Positions 1 to 8,336 are shown, counted from the stretch's first letter. The stretch: 64,000 bases of DNA from an uncultured Roseovarius sp. (GCA_947499555.1 CANMOU010000003.1:62001-126000); one strand, 5' to 3'. The notes: generated by a model not told the origin, from the sequence alone. A program made the numbers and translations.

Positions 1-251
1 CTTTTGAGAAAGAAGCCCGTCTTGATCTTGAGACATGGTCGGGCGAGACGAAACTGCCGAAGGACCTGCCGGAGCCGATCCTTTTCGAAGGGCCTGCTCT
101 CGAAGCGATCCGCCAGCTTATGACCGAGACCAAGTATGATCTTCTCGCAATCGGCGGGCACACCCGCAGTGTTACAAGCCGCTACATCCTTGGCAGCGTG
201 TCCGCTGACCTGATCCGCAAACCGCCCTGTGACCTGCTGATTGCGAAATAG
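1..251 (+). CDS. Universal stress protein, C-terminal fragment
   Basis: The reading frame enters from outside the window (first whole codon at 3) and ends at TAG 249-251, so only the last 82 residues are visible. The tail reads YDLLAIGGHTRS, then ILGSVSADLIRKPPCDLLI, which is the last strand-loop-helix-strand of the UspA fold. Family members are cytoplasmic nucleotide-binding proteins of stress physiology. The GSVS part of the usual nucleotide-binding loop is present, but the glycine expected three residues after the first one is not, so ATP binding cannot be assumed. A terminator-like hairpin lies about 100 bases downstream. Confidence 0.8.
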   Translation, partial: FEKEARLDLETWSGETKLPKDLPEPILFEGPALEAIRQLMTETKYDLLAIGGHTRSVTSRYILGSVSADLIRKPPCDLLIAK

Positions 252-349
252 CCGGGGCGTTTTCGACAGGCCTGTCGGATAGAACGGCTGCACTGACACC
301 CGTTTACGAAATAGTGCGCGTTTTCACTGGTATCTGCTGCCGGCGTAAC

Positions 350-377
350 GCGGAGGATCGAAGGGCCCTCCGCTTTT
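350..377 (+). terminator. Probable terminator after the stress protein gene
   Basis: Arms GCGGAGG (350-356) and CCTCCGC (367-373) form a 7-bp stem with a 10-base loop and are followed directly by TTTT. The position fits termination of the upstream universal stress protein gene. The T-run is short, so the strength is uncertain. Confidence 0.55.
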
Positions 378-516
378 CGTGGCCGGCTTTTTCATCCGTC
401 CCAAAAGTTCGAAAACCTGCCGGAACTTGTGACAATGCGTTGAATTCCGGCACCAATTTCTCAGCGTAACAGATTAATTAAAGAGAATAAATTTTTCATA
501 AAAAGAAAATAATTTT

Positions 517-544
517 GATTTGCCGCTCTTTTATATGGCAAATC
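517..544. promoter_or_regulatory. Perfect inverted repeat, candidate operator upstream of amt
   Basis: GATTTGCC (517-524) and GGCAAATC (537-544) are perfect 8-base arms around a 12-base AT-rich spacer. They sit about 165 bases before the transporter start, inside the AT-rich promoter zone. The arrangement fits a dimeric regulator or a hairpin; which regulator binds cannot be read from the sequence. Confidence 0.4.
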
Positions 545-708
545 GCATAAAAATTAGGCAATGTTTGGCTACTCACGCCTCATCTTCCCCCAAAAGCAAA
601 GATGGGCATGAGCGGCCTAAATGGGCCGGGACACAAGCAAGGGCGATTTGCTCTGGCCCCTAGAGGGCCCTCAAGAAATGGCAAACGCCCGAAAACGGAG
701 GACAGTTT

Positions 709-2145
709 ATGGATACCGATATCGGTGCGCTTACGGTGATCTTTACCGAGTTCTACTATTGGATCACCATCCCGCTGATGTTTTTGATTCACGTCGGCTT
801 CTGCATGTACGAGGTCGGCGCGACACGCCACAAGAACCACATTCACACCCTGATGAAGAACACCATGCTTATCCCGTTGGTGACCGTAACATTCTTCTTC
901 TTTGGATGGTGGATATACTTCGCTTTTCCAAATGGGCCGGGCATCACTGGAGGGCTAACGCAATCGGACAATGCGGTTCCGTGGTCTGAGCTTATGGGCA
1001 CGCACCTAGGTGGCCCCGGTCCTGCTCTTGAAAGCGCGCAAGGCTACGGCGTCGAGCTTGGCAACAGTTTCTGGAACCGTCTGAACGGCGTGTTCTGGGC
1101 CGCGTTCCTGCTGTTTTCCTGGACGGCGGCCTCGATCGTGTCGGGGGCAACCATCGAACGCATCCGCCCCTCGGCCTTCTGGATCCTGGCCGTGGTCATT
1201 GGCTCGGGCACATGGATCATCGACGCGGCCTGGGGCTGGCATCCCGATGGCTGGATGGTCACGCAACTGGGCTATCACGATGCCTATGCCTCGGGCGTGA
1301 TCCACGCCATTGCGGGCGGCTTTGCGCTTGGGGTGGTCTGCGTGCTTGGGCCCAGGCTGGGCAAGTTCGCCCCCGACGGCACACCGCGCAACATCAACCC
1401 GCATAACAAGTGGCTGGTCACCATCGGCCTGTTCCTGATCTATTGCGGGTTCTGGGGCTTTTACGTGGCCTGCAACGTGCCGATCATCGACCACCAGTCG
1501 CTGGGCGGTGCCGAAGGTGTGGTGAACTTCACCGCCACCACGATTTATCTGACACCAACAACCCTTTCGGCCATCGTCTTCAACTTCCTGATGTCGCTGT
1601 CAGGTGGCTTGCTGGCGGGCTATATCGTCTCCAAGGGCGAGGCCTTCTGGACCTATTCCGCAGGCCTGGCGGGAATCATCACCGCCTCGGCAGGCAATGA
1701 CCTTTATCATCCGATCCAAGCCATGCTGATTGGCGCAGTTGGTGCGGTCTGTGCGTACAAGCTGCACTTCTGGGTCGAGCGTAGGTTCAAGATTGACGAC
1801 CCGGTGGGCGCGGTCGCGGTGCATGGCTATGCTGGATTCATTGGTCTGGTGATCTGTGGCTTCATGCTTTGGGGTCATCCGGCGACAGCCGCATACCATG
1901 AAACTGTCGCAGTCATCACGCCTTGGGGTCAATTCCTGGGCGCGTGCATCATGTTCATTGTCCTGGGCTTCATTCCAGCTTGGATCGTCTCGAAGATCCT
2001 CATGGGGATGGGCATGCTTCGAGTGCCGCCGGCAGTTGAGCTGGTTGGTCTGGATATGAGCGAAGAGATGGCTGAAGAGATGGACGCGATTGCGGTTTCG
2101 CAAGCTGACATCGAAGAGGCCAAGCGCCTCGGCCTGTTGACATAG
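709..2145 (+). CDS. amt: Ammonium transporter, Amt family
   Basis: This 478-residue polytopic inner-membrane protein has about eleven hydrophobic segments and should form the trimeric Amt channel that takes up ammonium or methylammonium. The pore twin histidines are identifiable: H199 lies eight residues after D191 (D-AYASGVI-H, the AmtB D160/H168 spacing), and H372 lies in DDPVGAVAVHGYAG. The sequence is divergent from AmtB: the N-terminus lacks an obvious cleaved signal peptide and the DFAGG motif is altered to DAYAS. The start follows an AGGAGG-like site (697-702). A small membrane protein gene follows after 10 bases. Next door are a glutamine-synthetase-like gene and glutamate-synthase-like genes, so a role in nitrogen acquisition is likely. 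Methylamine transport is a possible alternative. Confidence 0.9.
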   Translation: MDTDIGALTVIFTEFYYWITIPLMFLIHVGFCMYEVGATRHKNHIHTLMKNTMLIPLVTVTFFFFGWWIYFAFPNGPGITGGLTQSDNAVPWSELMGTHLGGPGPALESAQGYGVELGNSFWNRLNGVFWAAFLLFSWTAASIVSGATIERIRPSAFWILAVVIGSGTWIIDAAWGWHPDGWMVTQLGYHDAYASGVIHAIAGGFALGVVCVLGPRLGKFAPDGTPRNINPHNKWLVTIGLFLIYCGFWGFYVACNVPIIDHQSLGGAEGVVNFTATTIYLTPTTLSAIVFNFLMSLSGGLLAGYIVSKGEAFWTYSAGLAGIITASAGNDLYHPIQAMLIGAVGAVCAYKLHFWVERRFKIDDPVGAVAVHGYAGFIGLVICGFMLWGHPATAAYHETVAVITPWGQFLGACIMFIVLGFIPAWIVSKILMGMGMLRVPPAVELVGLDMSEEMAEEMDAIAVSQADIEEAKRLGLLT

Positions 2146-2155
2146 AAAGGAGTGA

Positions 2156-2389
2156 ATGATGTCCACGACTTCAATTGAAACCTGGGCAGGTGCGGATCTG
2201 TCACAAATCGGGCCGATCTATCCCATGGTCGGCACGGAGGTGATCCTGGTGATCATTGGCCTCGCTTTCTGGCTCCTGTTTCACATCATGCAGGCCGGGA
2301 TTGAACGACGCGAGATGGAGGCGGACGAGGCGGCAGCAAGCAACCCGGATCGTCTGAAACGCGTCTTCGACGAGGAGGCACACGAGTAG
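2156..2389 (+). CDS. Small single-span membrane protein paired with the ammonium transporter
   Basis: This 77-residue protein (or 76 if the second of the two tandem ATGs is used) follows amt by 10 bases with a strong AAAGGAG site, so it is almost certainly cotranscribed. Residues 26-46 (GTEVILVIIGLAFWLLFHIM) form one hydrophobic helix. The C-terminal half is hydrophilic and rich in Glu, Ala and Asp. I do not recognise the family. The position suggests an accessory or regulatory subunit of the transporter, but this is inference from context only. Confidence 0.65.
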   Translation: MMSTTSIETWAGADLSQIGPIYPMVGTEVILVIIGLAFWLLFHIMQAGIERREMEADEAAASNPDRLKRVFDEEAHE

Positions 2390-2491
2390 GGCGGATTAAC
2401 AGCGCCACGGGACGCGACGATCCTCAGTCCTGAATACCAAAGGGGGTCGTCAATGCGGGTGCACAGAAAATCAACCTCCACTGTGCGCCAT

Positions 2492-2517
2492 GAACGCCGG
2501 CCTGCGGGTCGGCGTTC
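2492..2517 (+). terminator. Strong hairpin after the amt unit
   Basis: GAACGCCGGCC (2492-2502) pairs with GGTCGGCGTTC (2507-2517), one G-T wobble, around a 4-base loop. The 11-bp stem is followed by TCT but no long T-run. It lies between the amt unit and the convergent GntR gene and may serve both directions. Confidence 0.5.
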
Positions 2518-2614
2518 TCTTGCGAAGATTGGTCTGGAAGATTGGTCTGCATCGCTGATGCAAATGCCGTCGAATGTTCGAGGCGTCACCAAGTGTCCGT
2601 GTCGGGATGTGCCT

Positions 2615-3298
2615 TCAGGTTTCAGACGCGCGGGTAAGGGAAAGCCGGGCTGTTTCCAGATGCTCTTTCATGACGTTGGCCGCGCGTTCAGGCTCTCTTG
2701 TGCGAAGGGCATTGAGGATCTGGCGGTGTTGGGCGTTGTAAAGCGCGATGGTTTGAAGATCGAGAGTCAGGCGACGCATGCGCGTCCAGTCATCCTGCGC
2801 GCGCACCGAGCCGATCTGATTGATGATCCAGACCAAAAGGCCATTGCGCGTGCTTTCAGCCAGCGCCCGATGAAAGGCGGTATCGGCTTCTGAGAACGTC
2901 TGCGCGTCTCCGCCGCTGGCTTCCATGCGGGCACAAAGAGCTTCCATTTCGTCGAAATCCGCGCGTCGGCCATGAAGCACGGCCAGACGGCAGATATGCG
3001 GCTCCAGCGCAAAGCGCGCATCCATCAGTTCAAGCGGCGTCGCGTTTTCGATTGCCCCGGCGGTCACCTGTTCAGATTTGTGCACGACATAGGTGCCGCT
3101 GCCCGGACGGGTTTCCACGAAGCCCTCTTGCTCAAGCTGCAACAGCGCCTTGCGCACCGTTCCACGTGCCGCGCCATAGGTGTCAGACATCACCCGTTCG
3201 GGCGGCAGCCGATCATTTTGCTGCAGCATGCCCTTGGCGATTTCGCGCCGCACCAAGGCCGCGATATCCGCGGCGCCCATTCTCTGTGCGTCTGCCAT
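2615..3298 (-). CDS. GntR-family transcriptional regulator (FCD/FadR subfamily)
   Basis: This is a 227-residue cytoplasmic regulator. The N-terminal winged helix-turn-helix (about residues 10-72) shows the GntR signature LPPERVMSDTYGAARGTVRKAL and the wing RPGSGTYVV. Residues 85-220 form an all-helical FCD ligand domain with the expected scattered Asp and His metal or ligand positions. It is divergent from the glutamine-synthetase-like gene at 3506, with a 17-base near-palindrome between them. The simplest reading is autoregulation plus control of the nitrogen operon in response to a small carboxylate or amino acid. The effector is unknown. Confidence 0.85.
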   Translation of the reverse strand: MADAQRMGAADIAALVRREIAKGMLQQNDRLPPERVMSDTYGAARGTVRKALLQLEQEGFVETRPGSGTYVVHKSEQVTAGAIENATPLELMDARFALEPHICRLAVLHGRRADFDEMEALCARMEASGGDAQTFSEADTAFHRALAESTRNGLLVWIINQIGSVRAQDDWTRMRRLTLDLQTIALYNAQHRQILNALRTREPERAANVMKEHLETARLSLTRASET

Positions 3299-3329
3299 CA
3301 GACTCCCCTAAATTTAGACCAAATATATA

Positions 3330-3346
3330 CCATTTCCGGGGAATGG
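3330..3346. promoter_or_regulatory. 17-base near-palindrome, candidate GntR operator
   Basis: CCATTTCCGGGGAATGG is palindromic around its central G with a single mismatched pair. It lies 32 bases before the GntR start and 160 bases before the synthetase start. The neighbouring sequence ACCAAATATATACC is AT-rich and may contain the promoter. The link to the adjacent regulator is inferred from position. Confidence 0.4.
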
Positions 3347-3505
3347 AAAGCAAAATAGTCTTGTTTGGATCAAAATCGGTTGACTTTTGGATCGCATCTG
3401 GGAATCGTTATCGTAGGGGAGTTTTTGCGCTCTCTGCCACCAAACAAGAATTCGCGGTTTACAGGCGTCAGACCTGTGGCTTGCACAACATCAGGGAGTT
3501 TAATC

Positions 3506-4984
3506 GTGGCCGAAACTGATCTCGAAAGATTCGTAGAAGCGAAAGGGCGCGCCGAGAAAATCAAGGAAGTGCGGAAGATGATTGATGCCAAGGGCATCGA
3601 GTATCTCTATCTGCAATTCGTCTCGGTCACCGGCAAAATCATGGGCAAAGGCATTCCCGCCGATCACTGGGAAAGCGTCGCCATGAAAGGCTTTCAGTTG
3701 GTCTATGGTGCCACGGTGAACCTCTTTACAGACCGGGCGGGCAACTATCTGGGTTACGGGCCCGAGGCTGCCGAGCTTGTGGGCATCCCCGAACCCGAGA
3801 CCTTCATGCAGCTGCCTTGGGCGCCGACCATCGGCCGGTTCTATTGTACGCTCTTCCGCAACCGCGAAGAAAAGGAAAATCCGGGTGGTTACCTGACCTC
3901 GGATGGCCGCGGCAACCTTCGCCGGATGCATGAAGACTTCCAGAAAAAGCATGGTCGCAGCCTTCGGATCGGCACCGAGCCCGAGATGATGTGGCTGAAA
4001 TTCGATGAGAACGGCAAGCCGAAGGACGGCTACTCCAAGCCCTACTGCTACCATATCGACCAGTTTGAATCGCTGCGTCCGGTCTCCATGCAGGTGATCC
4101 GCTATGCCCGCAAGATGGGGCTCGACATGATCCAGGGCGACCACGAGGATGCGCCCGGCCAGCTGGAACTCAACTGGATGTTTGACGACGTGCTGCGCAA
4201 TGCCGACCGTCTGACCACTTATCGCCAGATCTGTGCTCAGGTGGCGCGGGAAAATGGCATCTTCGCCTGCTTCATGACCAAGCCCTTCATGGGTGTGTCC
4301 GCCTCGGGTTGTCACCACAACATGTCGCTCTGGCGTGGTGGGGAAGACCATTTCGTCAAATGCGGTAACGATGAAAACGACCTGCCCGGCATGAAAGAGA
4401 ACTACATGTATGTGCGTGGCGGTGAAAACACCTTCATGCCCGACGATGACGATCCGCAGATGCCCGGCAAGGAAGGGCTGGAGGCGATCGGCGGCGTGGT
4501 TCACCACCTGCAGGCACTCACGGCCATCGGTTCCTCGACCGTCAACTCGTACCGCCGTCTCTGGGACACTGGGTTCTGGGCGCCTATCTTCGCCGATTGG
4601 GGCTTCCAGAACCGTACAACCGGTCTGCGCGTCTCGGCTCCGGGCCGGTTCGAATACCGCTCGGTGGACAGCATGGTGAACCCGTATCTGATGGGCTCGT
4701 GCCTGCTGGCTGCCATGGATGACGGCATCGACAACAAGCTCGATCCGGGTGAACCAGAAGAACGTAACATCTACGAGGCCATCAAAGCCGGCAAGCAGGT
4801 GAAGAAACTGCCGATGTCGCTCGGTGAAGCTCTGGATTTCCTTGAAAACAACGAAGTCGTGCAGCGTGGTCTGCCCGGTGAGATGTATCGCCTGTTCCAT
4901 GAATATAAATACGACGAATTTGCGCGCTTCAACGCAACCGTCACCGATTGGGACAGCGAAACTTACATGGAATGTCTTCCCTGA
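3506..4984 (+). CDS. Glutamine synthetase family protein (GlnT / gamma-glutamylmethylamide synthetase-like)
   Basis: With a GTG start at 3506 (AGGGAG site just before it) the protein has 492 residues. An in-frame extension to 3365 has no support. It has a GS beta-grasp domain followed by the catalytic domain, with GTEPEM (metal ligands), HEDAPGQLELN, SASGCHHNMSLW, STVNSYRRL and FEYRSVDSMVNPYL. It should ligate an amine to the gamma-carboxyl of glutamate using ATP. Next to it lie split glutamate-synthase-like genes, which is the arrangement of the gamma-glutamylmethylamide / N-methylglutamate route, but true GmaS/GlnT proteins as I know them carry EDANGQFE where this one has EDAPGQLE. Ammonia is therefore at least as likely a substrate as methylamine. 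It is probably regulated by the divergent GntR protein. Confidence 0.8.
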   Translation: MAETDLERFVEAKGRAEKIKEVRKMIDAKGIEYLYLQFVSVTGKIMGKGIPADHWESVAMKGFQLVYGATVNLFTDRAGNYLGYGPEAAELVGIPEPETFMQLPWAPTIGRFYCTLFRNREEKENPGGYLTSDGRGNLRRMHEDFQKKHGRSLRIGTEPEMMWLKFDENGKPKDGYSKPYCYHIDQFESLRPVSMQVIRYARKMGLDMIQGDHEDAPGQLELNWMFDDVLRNADRLTTYRQICAQVARENGIFACFMTKPFMGVSASGCHHNMSLWRGGEDHFVKCGNDENDLPGMKENYMYVRGGENTFMPDDDDPQMPGKEGLEAIGGVVHHLQALTAIGSSTVNSYRRLWDTGFWAPIFADWGFQNRTTGLRVSAPGRFEYRSVDSMVNPYLMGSCLLAAMDDGIDNKLDPGEPEERNIYEAIKAGKQVKKLPMSLGEALDFLENNEVVQRGLPGEMYRLFHEYKYDEFARFNATVTDWDSETYMECLP

Positions 4985-5000
4985 GGCAGACCATGCTATT

Positions 5001-5026
5001 GGCGGCGGGTTAAGGAACTCGCCGCC
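5001..5026 (+). promoter_or_regulatory. Intercistronic hairpin
   Basis: GGCGGCG (5001-5007) pairs with CGCCGCC (5020-5026) in the 81-base gap between the synthetase and the amidotransferase gene. Only GCTTT follows, so it is more likely an RNA-stabilising or attenuating hairpin than a full terminator. Confidence 0.4.
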
Positions 5027-5065
5027 GCTTTACACGAATACGCAACCTAGAGGAGGCGCTTCCAG

Positions 5066-6001
5066 ATGTGTGGAATTGCTGGATTAATTCACAAGGGCAA
5101 GAGCAGCTCTGTCGGATCAGAAATGACCGCCATGCTTCAGGCCTTGAAACACCGGGGGCCTGACAGCACCGGCTATGCGGTGTACGGCACCCCAACCGAG
5201 GGCGATTACATCATGCGCCTCAAGGTGGCCGAGGCCGAAGACATGGAGAAAGGCCGCGGCATTCACCAGGTGATCAAGGACCGCATTGCCGAGGTGGAAG
5301 CCATTCTCAAAGAGCATGGGGCCAAAGTGAAATCCAAGGATGCGCCGCGGGAATATTCTCTGCGTTACGTGCTCAACCACAAGGGTGACACGGGCGAGAT
5401 GGCCGCGCATATCGAGGAGACCGAAGGCGTCGAGATCCTGTCGATGGGCAATGGACTGGAACTGATCAAGGACCTTGGTGATGCGAGCGTCGTGTCGGAA
5501 GCCTATGGTCTGAATGACTTTCAGGGCACTCATGCGATTGGTCACACACGGATGGCGACTGAGTCGGACGTGGATATCAAATCGGCGCACCCCTACTGGG
5601 CGTTCCCTTACAATGATGTGAGCGTTGTGCATAACGGCCAGATCACCAACTATTGGATTATGCGCCGCGAGATGGAGCGTAAGGGCCACCGGTTTATGTC
5701 GAACTGTGACTCAGAGCTTCTGGCAGTCTACACGGCTCACAATCTCGCCAATGGCGTCTCGCTTGAAGACAGCCTGCGTCAGTCCATCGAAGAGATCGAC
5801 GGCGTGTTCACCTATCTGGTTGCGACCAAGGATCAGCTGGGCATGGCCAAGGACACGATGGCCGCCAAACCGCTGGTTCTTTACGAAAGCGACGATCTTA
5901 TTGCCATGGCATCGGAAGAAGTGGCGATCCGCGCGATCCTTCCAGAAGAGATCGACACGTATGACCCATATGACGAGGAGGTCCGGGTATGGCAGGCGTA
6001 A
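5066..6001 (+). CDS. glxB: Class II glutamine amidotransferase (GlxB / MgsA-like)
   Basis: This 311-residue protein begins MCGIAG, so Cys2 becomes the N-terminal nucleophile after Met removal. Other Ntn-amidotransferase motifs follow: LKHRGPDSTGY, GHTRMATES, HNGQITNY and NCDSE. It matches the glutaminase domain of glutamate synthase as a separate subunit, the form called GlxB in rhizobia and MgsA in N-methylglutamate synthase. It would release ammonia from glutamine or a gamma-glutamylamide and pass it to the GlxD synthase subunit. The start is preceded by AGAGGAGG. The next gene overlaps it by 13 bases, indicating coupled translation. Confidence 0.85.
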   Translation: MCGIAGLIHKGKSSSVGSEMTAMLQALKHRGPDSTGYAVYGTPTEGDYIMRLKVAEAEDMEKGRGIHQVIKDRIAEVEAILKEHGAKVKSKDAPREYSLRYVLNHKGDTGEMAAHIEETEGVEILSMGNGLELIKDLGDASVVSEAYGLNDFQGTHAIGHTRMATESDVDIKSAHPYWAFPYNDVSVVHNGQITNYWIMRREMERKGHRFMSNCDSELLAVYTAHNLANGVSLEDSLRQSIEEIDGVFTYLVATKDQLGMAKDTMAAKPLVLYESDDLIAMASEEVAIRAILPEEIDTYDPYDEEVRVWQA

Positions 6002-6858
6002 CTGACGCAGAACTGAAGGAAATGACCCAGGAAGAGCGGGTAACCGCTCTGGGCATGCGGACCGAGGCGCTGACGGGAAAATCCCTTTATGTGGAGTTTG
6101 ACCCAGACGCCGAGGAACGCTTTACCTATCCTTGGGCGCCGGATGTTGATTTCAACAAGCGCACCGAGATGGATTGTGACGGGATGACCACGACCGAGGT
6201 CAACTCCAACATCCGCGAGCTGATGGCGCAGGGCTATGGCACGGTTGTGCTCAAGAACCCGCGGGGCATGCACTCGTTGGGTGTCGGTATCCTCAGCAAG
6301 CTGAACCTGATCATCGAAGGTTCGACCGGTTACTTCGCGGTCGGCCTGATTGACGGACCGAATGTGCGCATCAATGGCCGGGTTGGCTGGTCCTGCGGTG
6401 AGAACATGATGTCCGGCACGATCATGATCGAGAAGAATGCTGGTTCCACCTTTGGTGCGGCCATTCGGGGCGGAGACCTTGTTTGCCGTGGCTCGGTCGG
6501 GTCGCGCACAGGTATCGACCAGAAGGGTGGCACGATCATCGTCGGTGGCGACACCGGCGCGCTGTCGGGCTTCATGATGCAGCGGGGGCGCATGGTTGTG
6601 TGCGGCAATGCGGGCAAGAACCTGGGCGACTCGATGTATGACGGCACGATCTTTGTCGGTGGCGAGATCAAGAGCCTCGGCGTGGACGCGGTTGAGGCGG
6701 AGCTGACCGATCTCGACAAGGCGTGGCTTACTCGGAAGCTCACCCAATATGGTCTGATGCCCGACAAGGGTGTGGATCATTTTACCAAGATCGTCGCAGG
6801 CAAGATGCTCTGGAACTACGACAATCTCGAGCCCACCGAGAAGAAGCTCATTCTGTAA
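5989..6858 (+). CDS. glxC: GXGXG-domain glutamate-synthase-like subunit (GlxC / MgsB-like)
   Basis: This 289-residue protein contains the glycine-rich right-handed beta-helix found at the C-terminus of glutamate synthase. Repeated G-x-x-x-G strands run through about residues 75-225 (for example NGRVGWSCGENMMSGTI and GGDTGALSGFMMQRG). It is not itself catalytic. In the large GltB chain this domain packs between the amidotransferase and FMN domains, and here it is a separate subunit. The ATG at 5989 lies inside the end of glxB after a GAGGAGG site. Confidence 0.85.
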   Translation: MAGVTDAELKEMTQEERVTALGMRTEALTGKSLYVEFDPDAEERFTYPWAPDVDFNKRTEMDCDGMTTTEVNSNIRELMAQGYGTVVLKNPRGMHSLGVGILSKLNLIIEGSTGYFAVGLIDGPNVRINGRVGWSCGENMMSGTIMIEKNAGSTFGAAIRGGDLVCRGSVGSRTGIDQKGGTIIVGGDTGALSGFMMQRGRMVVCGNAGKNLGDSMYDGTIFVGGEIKSLGVDAVEAELTDLDKAWLTRKLTQYGLMPDKGVDHFTKIVAGKMLWNYDNLEPTEKKLIL

Positions 6859-6914
6859 ATCGGCCCCGGCCCCCACGGGGGCTGTGCCATTCCATCTAGG
6901 AAAGGATATGACAT

Positions 6915-8279
6915 ATGGCTGACGGAGATCTGCCCAAGAAAAAAGCGCTGGACCGCGATGTAAACCGCATCGGCGACAGCTTTATCTTCCCGCCGCGTGT
7001 GATGGATGACATCCACATCAAGTCGGAACTGGGACGCTACCGGATGCGGGGCTTCTCGCTTTTCAAGAAAATCCCGCATTGGGATGACCTGACCTTCCTG
7101 CCAGGCACGCTGACGCGGTTCGTGATCGAAGGGTATCGCGAGAAATGTGAGACCAAGACCATCATCGGCCCGCGCGCCAAGGTGCCGCTGGAGCTGGATA
7201 TCCCGGTCTACATCACCGGCATGAGCTTTGGCGCATTGTCCTATGAAGCGAAGACGGCTCTGGCCCGGGGCGCCACAATGGCGGGCACGGCGACCTGCTC
7301 GGGCGAAGGCGGCATGATCCCTGATGAGCGGCGCTATAGTTCCAAGTGGTTCTACCAGTGCATTCAGTCGCGCTATGGCTTTAACCCCAACCATCTTGTT
7401 CTGGCCGATGGCTGTGAGTTCTTCATCGGCCAAGGCTGTAAGGTGGGTCTGGGTGGGCACCTGATGGGTCAGAAAGTGACCGACCAGGTGGCCGAGATGC
7501 GGTCACTGCCTGCTGGTATCGACCAACGCTCGCCCGCGCGGCACCCCGACTGGCTGGGTCCCGATGACCTGGCTCTGAAAATTCAGGAGATCCGCGAAGC
7601 GACCGATTGGCAAATCCCGATCCAGCTCAAGCTGGGCGCATCTCGTGTCTATGACGACGTGCGGATGGCTGTGAAATGTGACCCTGACAGCATCTATATC
7701 GACGGCATGGAAGGCGGCACGGGCGCGGGCCCACACCTTGCCACCGAAGACACCGGCGTGCCGGGCATGGCCGCGATCCGTCAGGCGCGTAAAGCGATTG
7801 ATGATCTGGGCAAACGTGGTGAGATCAGTCTTGTTTATGCAGGCGGCATTCGGAATGGCGCGGACGTGGCCAAGGCCATTGCGCTGGGCGCGGATGCGAT
7901 TGCCATCGGGCACTCGGCCATGATGGCGCTTAACTGCAACAAGGACATCCCCGAGGCGAACTATCCCGAGGAAATCGGCTCTGAGCCGGGCTATTGCTAC
8001 CACTGTCACACGGGCCGTTGCCCGGTGGGCGTGGCCACGCAAGACCCCAAGCTGCGCGAGCGGCTTGACCCGGATGAGGCAGCGGAACGCGTGTACAACT
8101 TCCTGCACACGCTGACCATCGAGGCGCAGCTCTTTGCCCGTGCGTGCGGCAAGACCTACCTGCACTCATTGGAGCCCGAAGACCTTGCAGCCCTGACGAT
8201 GGAAGCGTCGGCCATGGCCGGTGTTCCACTCGCAGGCACCAACCACACGGTCGGCGTTGAGGATTATCACCATCTTTAA
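6915..8279 (+). CDS. glxD: FMN-binding glutamate-synthase-like subunit (GlxD / MgsC-like)
   Basis: This 454-residue protein is the (beta/alpha)8 synthase domain of glutamate synthase. Visible features are ITGMSFGALSYEAKTALARG, GEGGM, the phosphate-binding DGMEGGTGAG and YAGGIRNGADVAKAIALGAD, and an iron-sulfur motif C361-x2-C364-x4-C369 followed by PVGVATQ. It should transfer ammonia or an amine onto 2-oxoglutarate or glutamate using FMN. No gltD-type small subunit is nearby, so the electron donor, if one is needed, is encoded elsewhere, or the reaction is a non-redox exchange as in N-methylglutamate synthase. A short GCCCCC/GGGGGC hairpin (6869-6883) separates it from glxC. Confidence 0.85.
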   Translation: MADGDLPKKKALDRDVNRIGDSFIFPPRVMDDIHIKSELGRYRMRGFSLFKKIPHWDDLTFLPGTLTRFVIEGYREKCETKTIIGPRAKVPLELDIPVYITGMSFGALSYEAKTALARGATMAGTATCSGEGGMIPDERRYSSKWFYQCIQSRYGFNPNHLVLADGCEFFIGQGCKVGLGGHLMGQKVTDQVAEMRSLPAGIDQRSPARHPDWLGPDDLALKIQEIREATDWQIPIQLKLGASRVYDDVRMAVKCDPDSIYIDGMEGGTGAGPHLATEDTGVPGMAAIRQARKAIDDLGKRGEISLVYAGGIRNGADVAKAIALGADAIAIGHSAMMALNCNKDIPEANYPEEIGSEPGYCYHCHTGRCPVGVATQDPKLRERLDPDEAAERVYNFLHTLTIEAQLFARACGKTYLHSLEPEDLAALTMEASAMAGVPLAGTNHTVGVEDYHHL

Positions 8280-8285
8280 GGGTTT

Positions 8286-8336
8286 GGCGGGGTGAACCCC
8301 GCCCTACCGCAATCGTAGGCCGGGGTTTACCCCGGC
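8286..8336. repeat. Two back-to-back palindromes (REP-like element)
   Basis: GGCGGGGT/ACCCCGCC (8286-8303) and GCCGGGGT/ACCCCGGC (8319-8336) are two perfect 8-bp hairpins with 2-base loops, separated by CTACCGCAATCGTAG. The pair fills the gap between glxD and the next gene. A related pair lies at 20163-20218. The layout resembles a bacterial interspersed mosaic element and could also stabilise the upstream mRNA. Confidence 0.7.

Larger units (their letters stand above)
252..708. other. Gene-free region upstream of the ammonium transporter gene
   Basis: This stretch contains a hairpin followed by TTTT (350-377), a strongly AT-rich block (about 465-560) that is the likely promoter zone, a perfect inverted repeat (517-544) and a GC-rich leader with a small GGCCC/GGGCC hairpin near 656-671. 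I looked for a sigma-54 promoter (GG and GC 10 bases apart with flanking consensus) and found only mis-spaced near matches. No supported ORF was found; a frame open at 621-989 overlaps the transporter start and has no ribosome binding site. Confidence 0.5.

Noticed and set aside
460-600. Sigma-54 promoter before amt
   Set aside because: GG...GC pairs exist, but the spacing is one or more bases short and the flanks do not fit.
621-989. Open frame overlapping the start of amt in another phase
   Set aside because: It has no ribosome binding site, its sequence resembles no protein family, and most of it is a shadow of the well-supported transporter.
3506-8279. Firm call of gmaS-mgsABC (methylamine pathway)
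   Set aside because: The expected EDANGQFE motif is EDAPGQLE and no N-methylglutamate dehydrogenase subunits are in the window, so the call is left open.
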